Positions 27,042 through 34,522 of a stretch of DNA of 64,000 nt are shown here, in pieces; positions within the stretch are counted from its first letter, which is position 1, and the number at the start of each line of letters is the position of its first letter. The DNA comes from Bacteroidales bacterium. GTDB lineage: Bacteria > Bacteroidota > Bacteroidia > Bacteroidales > UBA932. The stretch lies in assembly GCA_024401825.1 (NCBI GenBank), contig JAKSKF010000002.1, positions 1 to 64,000 on the forward strand, written 5' to 3'. The position numbers and the translations under genes are program-made. A model generated the notes under the pieces. That model did not search any database, had not been told where the DNA came from, and saw only the letters and a list, made by a program, of their open reading frames with translations.

Positions 27042-28246
27042 TCTGAAATGACACCGCTGCCGAGCACTTCCGGGGCGGGTGAGCCGTCGTCGGAATACCA
27101 GACACAGAACTGGCCGGGAGTGACTCCGCGCTGCGGCTTGTCAAACAACACGTACATTCCGTCTTCCTTCATTATGAGTGTCCCATCCTGGAGGGGTTGG
27201 CGGTATCTGATTCTCAGCCGGACCCGCATTCCGGAACCGGGCTTCATCTCAAGGTCGGTCCTTATCCAATGGATTTCTCCCGGAAGGATTTTCAGGGCTT
27301 CGCGATAGAGTCCCGGATGGTCCTGACCTTCTCCGAGGTAAATCCTGTTGCCGGCGATGTCTGTGGCTATCACGAAGAGAGGCTCCTTGTAACCTCCTAT
27401 TCCGAGGCCCTTGCGCTGCCCTATGGTGTAGAATTGGGCTCCTATGTGCTTTCCTATCACTCTACCGTCTTCGGGGGTGTATTTCAGGGCGCGGGCCTTT
27501 TCTTCAATGCTCTGCGGCTCGGGCAGGGAATCATAATGAGAGGAGGGGATTTCTATGACGTCGCCTTCCTTGGACTTCAGCTTCTGCTGGAGAAATACAG
27601 GGAGGTCCACCTTCCCGACGAAGCAGATTCCCTGGGAATCCTTCCTGTCCGCGCTCGGGAGCTCCGCCTCGGCCGCTATTCTGCGAACCTCGCCCTTGTC
27701 CAGATGACCTATGGGGAAAAGCGCTCCGCCGAGCTGCTCCTGGCTGAGACGGCACAGGAAGTATGCCTGGCATTTGTTGAGGTCCGTGCCTTCGAGAAGA
27801 CTCCAGAGCGGCTTCCCGTCAGGTCCGGTCTTCCGGACGCCGTCCGGGCCGATGACGGGCTCCCTGCGGCAGTAATGCCCGGTGGCAACCATATCGGCGC
27901 CGAGACTCCGGGCCGCGTTCATAAACGCATCGAACTTTATCTTTGAGTTGCACAGTACGTCGGGGTTGGGCGTCCGCCCTTTGGAGTATTCGTCGAACAT
28001 ATAGTCCGCCACGCGGAACATATATTCCTTGCTGAGGTCCACGAAGTAGAAGGGGATTCCCAATTTTCTCGCCACCATCTCGGCCACGAACTTCTCTTCC
28101 TCCCACTCGCAGTCTCCGTGAAGCGTGCCCTCGACGTCGTGCCAGTTCTGCATATACATTGCGAACACGTCGGCTCCCTGCCTTTTCAGGAGCAGAGCCG
28201 CCACGCTGGAGTCCACGCCTCCCGACAGTCCCACACAGATTTTCAT
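27038..28246 (-). CDS. mnmA: MnmA, tRNA-specific 2-thiouridylase
   Basis: A 402-residue enzyme that thiolates U34 of tRNA-Lys, -Glu and -Gln. The PP-loop is SGGVDSS (residues 8-14). The nucleophilic Cys 99 sits in NPDVLCN and the persulfide-forming Cys in DSQGICFVGK near 205. A C-terminal beta-barrel follows (GQRKGLGIGG onward). The ATG at 28246 puts the PP-loop at its normal position; an in-frame extension upstream runs antiparallel to nothing conserved and is excluded. It overlaps the upstream gene by 4 nt (ATGA). Confidence 0.97.
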   Translation of the reverse strand: MKICVGLSGGVDSSVAALLLKRQGADVFAMYMQNWHDVEGTLHGDCEWEEEKFVAEMVARKLGIPFYFVDLSKEYMFRVADYMFDEYSKGRTPNPDVLCNSKIKFDAFMNAARSLGADMVATGHYCRREPVIGPDGVRKTGPDGKPLWSLLEGTDLNKCQAYFLCRLSQEQLGGALFPIGHLDKGEVRRIAAEAELPSADRKDSQGICFVGKVDLPVFLQQKLKSKEGDVIEIPSSHYDSLPEPQSIEEKARALKYTPEDGRVIGKHIGAQFYTIGQRKGLGIGGYKEPLFVIATDIAGNRIYLGEGQDHPGLYREALKILPGEIHWIRTDLEMKPGSGMRVRLRIRYRQPLQDGTLIMKEDGMYVLFDKPQRGVTPGQFCVWYSDDGSPAPEVLGSGVISE

Positions 28247-29823
28247 CGCACTCCTCCTCCGAAACCGCCTCCGCTGAAGCCTCCGCCCCCTCCGAATGAC
28301 GACATTCCTCCGCGTCCGGAACGGGCGGCCGCCGCGGCCTGGGCGCTGATTCTTGCATTGGTTATGGCGGCCGCCATATCCGATGTCATCCGCAAGGTGC
28401 CCGTCATTGTGAACACGTCGCAGCCGAATATGCTTTCGAATGCCTCCGGATTGATTTCCTGCAATTCCCTGCTGACTTTCTCGGCTATTCCGAACAGGGA
28501 AGCGAACACCAGATACTCTTTCCAAAGACCGGCTTCCTGCGAACTCCTCTCTTTCAGGAGGGTGAAGTCTTCCAGGAAGTTCCTCAGGCCGATGAGATTC
28601 CTCGCGTTGCCCTTTCCCTTGGCGGTGAATGCGGAGCCGTACAGGTTTCCGTTCTTCACGGCCGCCGCCTTTCCGTTCTCCGTCAGACTCTCCGCCCATC
28701 CGGACACTCTCTTGGGGTGGAATGCTGACCAGCGCCTGAATTCATTGCGCTGGAGGATGGTGTCGGAGCCCGAGGCTTCCTTCATCATATCGTACAACCG
28801 CCTTTCCGGTTCAGACAGCTCGCCCGCATCGAGATGCGGGTTGAAGGCCAGCTCGATTCTGTCCCTGCCGTCTTTTGAAACGCTGATTAGCCCCTTGTAT
28901 ATCATTCTCAGAATCATCGCGCCTGCGACGTTGCTCCTGCGCTGCATTCCAAGTCTTTCGAGCGTAAGCCAGGATTGGAGGATGTCCCCTTCGAAGGGAA
29001 TGTCCCTGCAATATCCCACCTCTTTCAGCTTGCACCCGAGAACTTTCTTCCTTGCCGAGCGCCTCGAGAGCAATATGCCCAGGATGATGAGGACGGGCAG
29101 CAGGACGAAGGACAGGAAGCAGAACAGGAATAGGAAAGCGTCGCCGCCGGAGGACTCTCCGCTTCCGTAGTCTGCCCCTTCCATCGCCTTTTGAAGGACG
29201 TCCCCGAAATTTCTGTCCTGAATGCTGGGGGATGAGAATATGCCCTTTGGAAATCTTATGAGGGCTATGACGGAGGAGGATTTTCCGAAACCGGGGTCGG
29301 GACTGAGGACCACTGAGCCGTCTTCGGCGAAATTTATGCTCCCGTCGTAACCGAAACCCCAGATTCCGGTGTTCTCCTCATTCATCGCGCAGGGGGAGAC
29401 TATCCTGACTTCCACTTTGTCCGGAACGGGCTCTATCCCGGGGCTGACAAGTTGCAGATGCAGCATATCGAAGTCGTTCAAGCTCTTCACAGCATTGCTC
29501 AGGAGGTAAGTGGCCAGGAAGTCGTGATGCCCGTAATCGCCTATGCCCCAGCATAATTCCGCTCCGTCAGACTTGCGGACTATCCCGCATTTCCCTCGCT
29601 TTTCCTCTCTTGAAAGGCTGCTGTCCCAATCGCCGGTGTCGAGGAATTCCATCCCGGAGTCGGACACCCGGAAATCCGAAATCCCGATGTCTCCGAGATT
29701 CCTGCGGACCAGGTACATTTCCGTTCCGGAGACGGCGTCTATCTCCCAGCGCTCGCTGATACGGGCGCTTCCGTCGGCCTGCAGCTGTACGAGGATTGAA
29801 ACGAAGAGAGCGAGCAGTCCCAT
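28243..29823 (-). CDS. DUF2207-type membrane protein with Gly-rich C-terminus
   Basis: A 526-residue predicted membrane protein. The first 20 residues are a signal or anchor. An extracytoplasmic beta-rich half follows (about 20-230), with ISERWEIDAVSGTEMYLVRRNLG typical of DUF2207. A membrane helix lies near 245-265 (LFLFCFLSFVLLPVLIILGI), then a cytoplasmic alpha-helical domain. The last 25 residues are Gly/Ser/Phe (GGGGGFSGGGFGGGVR), a tail often seen in this family. DUF2207 genes regularly follow lemA, as here: the lemA stop and this start are directly adjacent. The function is not established; a role in envelope stress or membrane remodelling is only an inference from context. Confidence 0.8.
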   Translation of the reverse strand: MGLLALFVSILVQLQADGSARISERWEIDAVSGTEMYLVRRNLGDIGISDFRVSDSGMEFLDTGDWDSSLSREEKRGKCGIVRKSDGAELCWGIGDYGHHDFLATYLLSNAVKSLNDFDMLHLQLVSPGIEPVPDKVEVRIVSPCAMNEENTGIWGFGYDGSINFAEDGSVVLSPDPGFGKSSSVIALIRFPKGIFSSPSIQDRNFGDVLQKAMEGADYGSGESSGGDAFLFLFCFLSFVLLPVLIILGILLSRRSARKKVLGCKLKEVGYCRDIPFEGDILQSWLTLERLGMQRRSNVAGAMILRMIYKGLISVSKDGRDRIELAFNPHLDAGELSEPERRLYDMMKEASGSDTILQRNEFRRWSAFHPKRVSGWAESLTENGKAAAVKNGNLYGSAFTAKGKGNARNLIGLRNFLEDFTLLKERSSQEAGLWKEYLVFASLFGIAEKVSRELQEINPEAFESIFGCDVFTMTGTLRMTSDMAAAITNARISAQAAAAARSGRGGMSSFGGGGGFSGGGFGGGVR

Positions 29824-30378
29824 TCAGATTTTCATTGAAGGCATCCCGGACTTCTCCTGATTCTCCAGAAGGTATTCCTTTGCCCTGAATCCCAGCATCG
29901 AAGCAACTGCGCTGTCAGGGAACTGCCTGGTCATCCTGTTGAACTTAGTGACGGTGTCGTTGAACACCATCCTGCTCATCCGGACCTGGTTCTCATAGGT
30001 GTTCACGCTGTCCATCGCCTTGATGTAGTTCTCGTTCGCCTTGAGCTGGGGATACTGTTCCGCTACCACGTTGATGCTTCTCAAAGCGGTTCCGAGAAGC
30101 TCTTCCTGGGCGTCGGCGTCGGCGGGGCTGCTGTCCCTGCCTACCGCCGCCCTCCGGGCTATGACATCCGATATTGTCTTGTACTCGTGCTCGCTGTAGG
30201 ACTTGACCAGTTCCGCAAGCGCGGACAGGGCGTCCCAACGGCTTGATTGCTGCACACCTATCTGGCTGAGCGCGTTTTTGCACAGTTCGTCGGATGACAC
30301 GAGTTTACGCTGGACGCTTACAATCCAGAGCCCCGCGAGTATGAGCAGGGCGATAATCAGGAATATTGCTGTAGTCAT
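29824..30378 (-). CDS. lemA: LemA family protein
   Basis: A 184-residue protein with an N-terminal membrane helix (about residues 3-20) and a coiled alpha-helical domain outside or at the membrane. The NALSQIGVQQSSRWDAL segment near 38 and the YPQLKANENYIKAMDSVNTYENQVRMSR stretch (quoted in two parts: YPQLKANENY and ENQVRMSR) are family hallmarks. The biochemical function is unknown. It is the first gene of the operon lemA, DUF2207, mnmA, FAD oxidoreductase. Its promoter overlaps that of the SRP RNA gene. Confidence 0.93.
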   Translation of the reverse strand: MTTAIFLIIALLILAGLWIVSVQRKLVSSDELCKNALSQIGVQQSSRWDALSALAELVKSYSEHEYKTISDVIARRAAVGRDSSPADADAQEELLGTALRSINVVAEQYPQLKANENYIKAMDSVNTYENQVRMSRMVFNDTVTKFNRMTRQFPDSAVASMLGFRAKEYLLENQEKSGMPSMKI

Positions 30379-30399
30379 TTTCTTGTGATTTATTTTATA

Positions 30400-30429
30400 C
30401 AAATATATTATGCGGTTGCTAAAAATCAA
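30400..30429 (-). promoter_or_regulatory. lemA promoter (TTG-N19-TATATTTG)
   Basis: Minus-strand TTG (30429-30427), 19 nt, TATATTTG (30407-30400): consensus in sequence and spacing. Its -33 element lies inside the footprint of the divergent SRP RNA promoter. Confidence 0.75.
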
Positions 30430-30445
30430 AATATTAGTATATTTG
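30416..30445 (+). promoter_or_regulatory. SRP RNA promoter (TTG-N19-TATATTTG)
   Basis: TTG (30416-30418), 19 nt, TATATTTG (30438-30445), then 4 nt to the GGG that opens the RNA. This gives a useful measure of the distance from the -7 element to the transcription start in this genome. Confidence 0.75.
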
Positions 30446-30449
30446 CATC

Positions 30450-30550
30450 GGGAAAGTCGTACACGACCAGCTCCCTCTGAATTCCCCCAGGTCCTGACCG
30501 AAGCAAGGGTAGGAGGTCGTAGCGGTGCGATGTGCTAAGCTTTCCCTTTT
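30450..30550 (+). ncRNA. ffs: Signal recognition particle RNA, small bacterial (4.5S) type
   Basis: About 97-100 nt. The 5' GGGAAAG (30450-30456) pairs with the 3' CTTTCCC (30540-30546) as the terminal stem, followed by a T7 run that would terminate transcription. The apical part carries CCCCCAGGTCC and GAAGCAAGGG around a short loop, matching the helix 8 symmetric loop that binds Ffh (consensus CAGGtCC / GAAGCAg). The loop itself reads TGAC where E. coli has GGAA; TGAC fits the alternative URRC class of SRP loops. The call rests on pairing and the conserved helix 8 bases. Confidence 0.85.
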
Positions 30551-30553
30551 TTT

Positions 30554-31915
30554 ATGAAATCTGACATCATAATAATAGGAGGGGGCGCTTCCGGGCTGAT
30601 GGCCGCATACGCCGCCGCTCTGACCTTGCGCGACAGCGGTTCCGACGCCTGTGTGACTGTCCTGGAAAAAATGCCCCGCCCGGGCCGCAAGATTATGATT
30701 ACCGGCAAGGGACGCTGCAACTTCACCAACGTCAAGGACTGGAACTCGTTCTCCGCCCATATATGCGGCAGGGCCGGGTTCGTGAGGCCTTCCTTCCTGA
30801 ACCTGACACCATCCCGGGTTGTGGATTTCTTCGAGGAGTACGGAATGAAGACGGTGGTGGAGAGGGGAGACAGGGCTTTCCCTGCATCCTATCGTTCTTC
30901 AGACGTGGTTGACACTCTTGTGACGGCTGTCCTGGGAATGGGGGTCAAAATTGAATGTGAAGCCCCGGTCCTGGAAATCGCCTCCGGAGATTCGGGCTTC
31001 GCCATTTCGTTGGAGGACGGGCGCAGGTACCTGTGTTCGGCCCTCATAGTGGCGACGGGGGGATTGAGTTATCCCGCCACGGGCAGCAGCGGGGACGGAT
31101 ACCGATGGGCTGAGAGCCTGGGCCACAGCATAGTGCAGACTTTCCCGTCGCTTACGGCCCTTGTGCCGAAGGGTTACAAGGACAGCGCGCAGAAAGGTCA
31201 TATGGAAAGGAATCTGCCCTTGACCGGACTCGGGGAAAAACTTTGCGGCATTCAGTTGAAGAACGTGGGACTGAGCCTTGTGGTCGAGGGCACCGAAGCG
31301 CAGAACGAATTCGGCGACGTGGACTTCACTGACGGAGGAATAGAAGGACCCCTGGGATTCCGGTTGAGCCGCAAGGCCGTCAAGACTATGATAAACGGCT
31401 CCAGAGTTTCCCTGAGTCTGGACCTCAAGCCGGGGGTGGACCTTACGGAACTCACGCAGAGGGTGCGGCAACTCTGGGCTGAAATCGACGGTGACCCCCG
31501 AAGCAGGGGAGTCAGGGAAAAGGAGCGGTGCAGGATTCTGCTCGGAAAACTTATGCCCCGGGAACTCATTCCCGCTTTCAGCGCGATGAATCCGGAAATC
31601 ATCACCCTTGAGCGTCGGGGAAGGACAGACAGCAAGGTCTGGGTGAATCTGGTCAGCATAGCCAAAGCCCTGAAAGAATGGAAATTCGATATCCAGGGCT
31701 ATGTGGGGTACGAACGGGCGGTGGTCACGGCCGGGGGAGTGAGCACGGATGAGGTGGTCGCCAAAACGCTGGAGAGCCGCCTTGTCAAAGGCTTGTATTT
31801 CTGCGGGGAAGTACTTGATATAGACTGCGATACGGGTGGATATAACCTGCAGGCCGCCTTTTGCACGGGAGCCCTTGCGGGCCAGAATGCCGCAAAACGG
31901 CTTTTGAAATCCTGA
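30554..31915 (+). CDS. BaiN/HI0933-family NAD(P)/FAD-dependent oxidoreductase
   Basis: A 453-residue flavoprotein. The dinucleotide motif IIIGGGASGLMAAYAA is at residues 6-21, and PGRKIMITGKGRCNFTN (about 42-58) is the diagnostic family motif. LIVATGGLSYPATGSSGDGY and a final FCGEVLDIDCDTGGYNLQAAF complete the FAD site. Relatives include BaiN (bile-acid 7-dehydroxylation reductase activity) and RdsA-type proteins; most are of unknown substrate. The ATG directly abuts the T-run of the SRP RNA terminator, so transcription probably comes from read-through of that RNA. Confidence 0.88.
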   Translation: MKSDIIIIGGGASGLMAAYAAALTLRDSGSDACVTVLEKMPRPGRKIMITGKGRCNFTNVKDWNSFSAHICGRAGFVRPSFLNLTPSRVVDFFEEYGMKTVVERGDRAFPASYRSSDVVDTLVTAVLGMGVKIECEAPVLEIASGDSGFAISLEDGRRYLCSALIVATGGLSYPATGSSGDGYRWAESLGHSIVQTFPSLTALVPKGYKDSAQKGHMERNLPLTGLGEKLCGIQLKNVGLSLVVEGTEAQNEFGDVDFTDGGIEGPLGFRLSRKAVKTMINGSRVSLSLDLKPGVDLTELTQRVRQLWAEIDGDPRSRGVREKERCRILLGKLMPRELIPAFSAMNPEIITLERRGRTDSKVWVNLVSIAKALKEWKFDIQGYVGYERAVVTAGGVSTDEVVAKTLESRLVKGLYFCGEVLDIDCDTGGYNLQAAFCTGALAGQNAAKRLLKS

Positions 31916-31923
31916 ATTTTTAT

Positions 31924-31931
31924 TAACTTTG
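31924..31931 (+). promoter_or_regulatory. -7 element (TAACTTTG) of tRNA-Thr
   Basis: A perfect TAnnTTTG match 10 nt before the tRNA. A TTG lies 17 nt upstream of it (31904-31906). Confidence 0.6.
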
Positions 31932-31941
31932 CAGTCCCATC

Positions 31942-32014
31942 GCCACTTTAGCTCAGTTGGTAGAGCATCGCATTCGTAACGCGAAGGTCGACAGTTCAAG
32001 CCTGTCAAGTGGCT
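31942..32014 (+). tRNA. tRNA-Thr (anticodon CGT)
   Basis: The cloverleaf is complete: acceptor GCCACTT/AAGTGGC, D-arm GCTC/GAGC, anticodon loop TTCGTAA with CGT at 34-36 (reads ACG), and T-arm GACAG-TTCAAGC-CTGTC. The last pair of the anticodon stem is an A-C mismatch (TCGCA/CGCGA). CCA is not encoded. Confidence 0.93.
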
Positions 32015-32020
32015 CAAACA

Positions 32021-32055
32021 GACGGTCCGTGTCCCCTCAGGGGTCGCGGACCGTC
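32021..32055 (+). terminator. Intrinsic terminator after tRNA-Thr
   Basis: A perfect 9-bp stem (32021-32029 with 32047-32055) encloses a second CCCC/GGGG stem with a TCA loop, followed by a weak T-rich tract (TTCTTTCC). Very stable; it should end the tRNA transcript. Confidence 0.7.
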
Positions 32056-32339
32056 CGTTCTTTCCGGGGGGCCCGGAACGAAGAAGCAATGGCTGGGCGT
32101 GGCTGAGAAAGCCTCTCGGATGAACAAAAACGGCCAAAACGTTCATTTGAGGCCATTTTTTGACGCTTGAATGAACAAATTCGCCATTTTTGTTCAGCCC
32201 GGTCAACTGTATTCAGTGAAAAGCGACCTCGGACTCAACCCCGGAAGGATAACGACACATCTGAGTTCGTGTGATTAGCGCTCGCGCGTTAGGGTTGAAT
32301 TGTGTATATTTACGAAATATCAACAAAACCCTTTTACAA
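32056..32339. other. Non-coding stretch between the tRNA terminator and the islet gene
   Basis: 284 nt without a convincing gene. It holds the nested palindrome at 32121-32196 and then becomes AT-rich. No repeat of the tRNA 3' end and no recombinase gene were seen. Confidence 0.6.
32121..32196. repeat. Nested inverted repeat (cruciform or REP-like element)
   Basis: The outer arms TGAACAAAAACGGC (32121-32134) and GCCATTTTTGTTCA (32183-32196) are complementary except for one base. The inner arms GTTCATT (32141-32147) and AATGAAC (32170-32176) are perfect. The unit also contains two direct copies of ATGAACAAA. It could be a non-autonomous mobile remnant, a structured RNA or a protein-binding site. 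Confidence 0.55.
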
Positions 32340-32684
32340 ATGCATGTTCTGACAACTATATTATTGATACTCCACATCGCAATTGTCGTATTTCAGATAA
32401 TGCTTAGCGTGCTGGACTTCCTTGCAATAGGTAGATTTATTGGCTCATCCTATATAATAAAACCTTCCAGAAAAGAGAAAATAGTAGATGTTTTTCTACA
32501 ATCGTCGGTCCTGTTATACAACATAACAATGTACGTTCTTTTATTATTTATAGAATTTAAGCTCTGGATTTTAATATGTGGTATCGTGATAAGTCTTCCG
32601 ATTCTAGCATTATTAATTTATGGATGCCTCGTCACTATACTTGAATTACGAAAAATTGTCAAAGAGGGATGCCCTGAACTTTGA
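32340..32684 (+). CDS. Orphan small integral membrane protein
   Basis: A 114-residue protein not recognised as any family. It has three or four hydrophobic segments (about residues 4-28, 52-70, 73-95), separated by a short basic loop PSRKEKIVD, and a charged C-terminus (RKIVKEGCPEL). Codon use is strikingly A/T-rich: the 60-nt lines starting at 32401, 32461 and 32521 contain only 23, 22 and 14 G or C. Genes on either side run near 55-60 percent. This points to recent acquisition. The ATG at 32340 is preferred; an in-frame upstream extension has no hydrophobic or conserved character. Confidence 0.6.
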   Translation: MHVLTTILLILHIAIVVFQIMLSVLDFLAIGRFIGSSYIIKPSRKEKIVDVFLQSSVLLYNITMYVLLLFIEFKLWILICGIVISLPILALLIYGCLVTILELRKIVKEGCPEL

Positions 32685-32807
32685 CTCATTTCAGCAAACC
32701 CCCTTTACGATATCCAAAGTCAGACAATGAGCTCTATTCATTAAAAGGGTTTAATAAGTCATTTGACAGAACGCCGGCCGCTTTGTCGGAATCTGGAATA
32801 TTTTTAT

Positions 32808-32815
32808 TAGATTTG
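32808..32815 (+). promoter_or_regulatory. -7 element (TAGATTTG) of the NRPS operon
   Basis: A perfect TAnnTTTG match ends 5 nt before the first gene of the 19-kb operon. The closest TTG (32783-32785) is 22 nt upstream, slightly long. I see no other promoter inside the operon, where gaps never exceed 21 nt. Confidence 0.6.
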
Positions 32816-32820
32816 CATAG

Positions 32821-34518
32821 ATGAAGCAAACTGGAAAAAAGGCAAGTTCCTCCCTGCAGGTCAGGATGACGGCATATGTCACCTCCGCTGTGATATTCGT
32901 TTCCGCGGTTGCGATGATTCTGGTCGCCGGAAGGGTTCGGGGCGATTATGAAGATTTGCTTCAGGCGCGTATCTCCGACGACCTTGACGCCATCACCAGA
33001 ATAATGGAGCAACGTCTGTTGAGGATTGAAGAGACTACAAAGGCTATGGCCGCCCTGTCCACGATGCTGATTGACGACAGGCAGGAAACGGACTCGCTTC
33101 TATGCCGTTCCCTTTCGGTTATGGAGGATGTGTACGGGGCCGCGATTGTCTTTGACAACACCGTTGTGCCTTGCCAGGACGGATATTATGAACGGTTTGC
33201 CCTTCGCAATGCAAACGGTGAAGTCGAACTGAACGATTTTGTAAACAGGTGGGACTCTCAAACCCAGCGGGAATGGGATGTCTGCTACGGGGATGGGAAA
33301 CTGTTATGGAGCGACTTCATTTCCGAATATTCGGACGGTTACAAGGTCATTTCCTGTTCCGTCCCTTTTTTGGATAAGAACGGCAGGCGTGCCGGAGTTG
33401 TGTATTCCGTGATTCTGGAATCGTATCTCACTTCCTTCGTCACACACTACAAAGCTCGGAAAGACATAGATATCAGCATTTATAAGGCTGACGGAAAGAT
33501 GGTCGTCGCTCCGGATGACTACATTCTCCGGCTCGAACCGGAAAAACTGCTTGTTCGGGAGAGCGCCATAGGGCATATAGGCTGGAAAGTGGTGTTGTCG
33601 GCCGACAGGAGGGTGATAGGCGCGAAGGTGAATCAGGCGTTGTTGTCGATGCTGGCGCTGCTCGTCCTTATGTTTATCGTAATTGCAGTTGTCGTCAGAC
33701 TTTGCGTCAGGTATGTCGCCAGGCCTTTCATTGAGGAGAAGCGGCGCATTGAGAAGGAAAGGGCGGTTATGGAGAATGAGATGGTGCTCGCCGCCGGGGC
33801 GCAGAATGAGTTGGTCCCGCACATATTCCCTCCTTTCCCCGAACGCAGGGGAATAGACCTCGCGGCCTGTCTTCATCCGGCGCGTAAAGTGGGAGGGGAC
33901 ATCTATGACTATTTCATTGTCGGGAACAAACTGTATTTCTGCATAGGAGACGTCAGCGGCAAGGGTGTGCAGGCCTCCCTGTTCATGACTGCGGTACATT
34001 ATCTGTTCAGGAGTGTCGTCGCCGGGTCGTCCGTGTCGGATTCTACGGGACATATGAACGTTTCTCTGTGCGCCGACAACGAACAGTGCCGTTTCGTTAC
34101 GTTTTGGCTCGGGTGCCTTGATTTGGAGAGCGGCGCGCTGGAGTATGTGAATGCCGGCCACGATTCCCCCATTCTGTTGCGCGGCGGCAGGGTTGAAACG
34201 TTCCCTCCTTCGGAAAATATGTCACTGGGAATATCGGAAGAAGAGAAATTCGTTTCGAATACAGTAGTCCTGCAGCCGGGAGACCTGATTCTGCTCTATA
34301 CGGACGGTGTGACTGAGGCTATGGATGCGGGCGGCAACGAATTCGGCGGCGAAAGACTTCTTGAGGTTGTGGGAGGCACCTCCCGCTCCGATGCTTCCGG
34401 TCTTCTGGAAAGTGTGCTCGCGGCTGTCAGAAAGCACGCCGGAGATGCGGTGCAGAGCGATGACATCACTATGCTCTGCCTGAAGTTCATTATGAGTGAA
34501 ACAAATATAAGTCAATAA
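32821..34518 (+). CDS. Cache-sensor SpoIIE/RsbU-type PP2C phosphatase
   Basis: A 565-residue membrane phosphatase of the partner-switching type. Transmembrane helix 1 (about residues 17-39) and helix 2 (about 272-296) bracket an extracytoplasmic domain with the double-Cache pattern (the W-x-x-x-Y-G-D-G-K-LLWSDF and CSVPFLDKNGRRAGVV segments). It therefore likely binds a small molecule outside the cytoplasm. A short coiled linker leads to the SpoIIE domain (about 345-562) with metal ligands in GGDIYDYF, GDVSGKGVQ, NAGHDSP, YTDGVTEA and DDITML, all present. The expected substrate is the phosphorylated STAS protein encoded 4 nt downstream. First gene of the NRPS operon. Confidence 0.9.
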   Translation: MKQTGKKASSSLQVRMTAYVTSAVIFVSAVAMILVAGRVRGDYEDLLQARISDDLDAITRIMEQRLLRIEETTKAMAALSTMLIDDRQETDSLLCRSLSVMEDVYGAAIVFDNTVVPCQDGYYERFALRNANGEVELNDFVNRWDSQTQREWDVCYGDGKLLWSDFISEYSDGYKVISCSVPFLDKNGRRAGVVYSVILESYLTSFVTHYKARKDIDISIYKADGKMVVAPDDYILRLEPEKLLVRESAIGHIGWKVVLSADRRVIGAKVNQALLSMLALLVLMFIVIAVVVRLCVRYVARPFIEEKRRIEKERAVMENEMVLAAGAQNELVPHIFPPFPERRGIDLAACLHPARKVGGDIYDYFIVGNKLYFCIGDVSGKGVQASLFMTAVHYLFRSVVAGSSVSDSTGHMNVSLCADNEQCRFVTFWLGCLDLESGALEYVNAGHDSPILLRGGRVETFPPSENMSLGISEEEKFVSNTVVLQPGDLILLYTDGVTEAMDAGGNEFGGERLLEVVGGTSRSDASGLLESVLAAVRKHAGDAVQSDDITMLCLKFIMSETNISQ

Positions 34519-34522
34519 CGAT

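Noticed and set aside
32326..32752. Insertion sequence bounded by the 11-bp inverted repeat
   Set aside because: No transposase or recombinase is encoded between the repeats and no target-site duplication was found; reported only as a weak feature of the islet.
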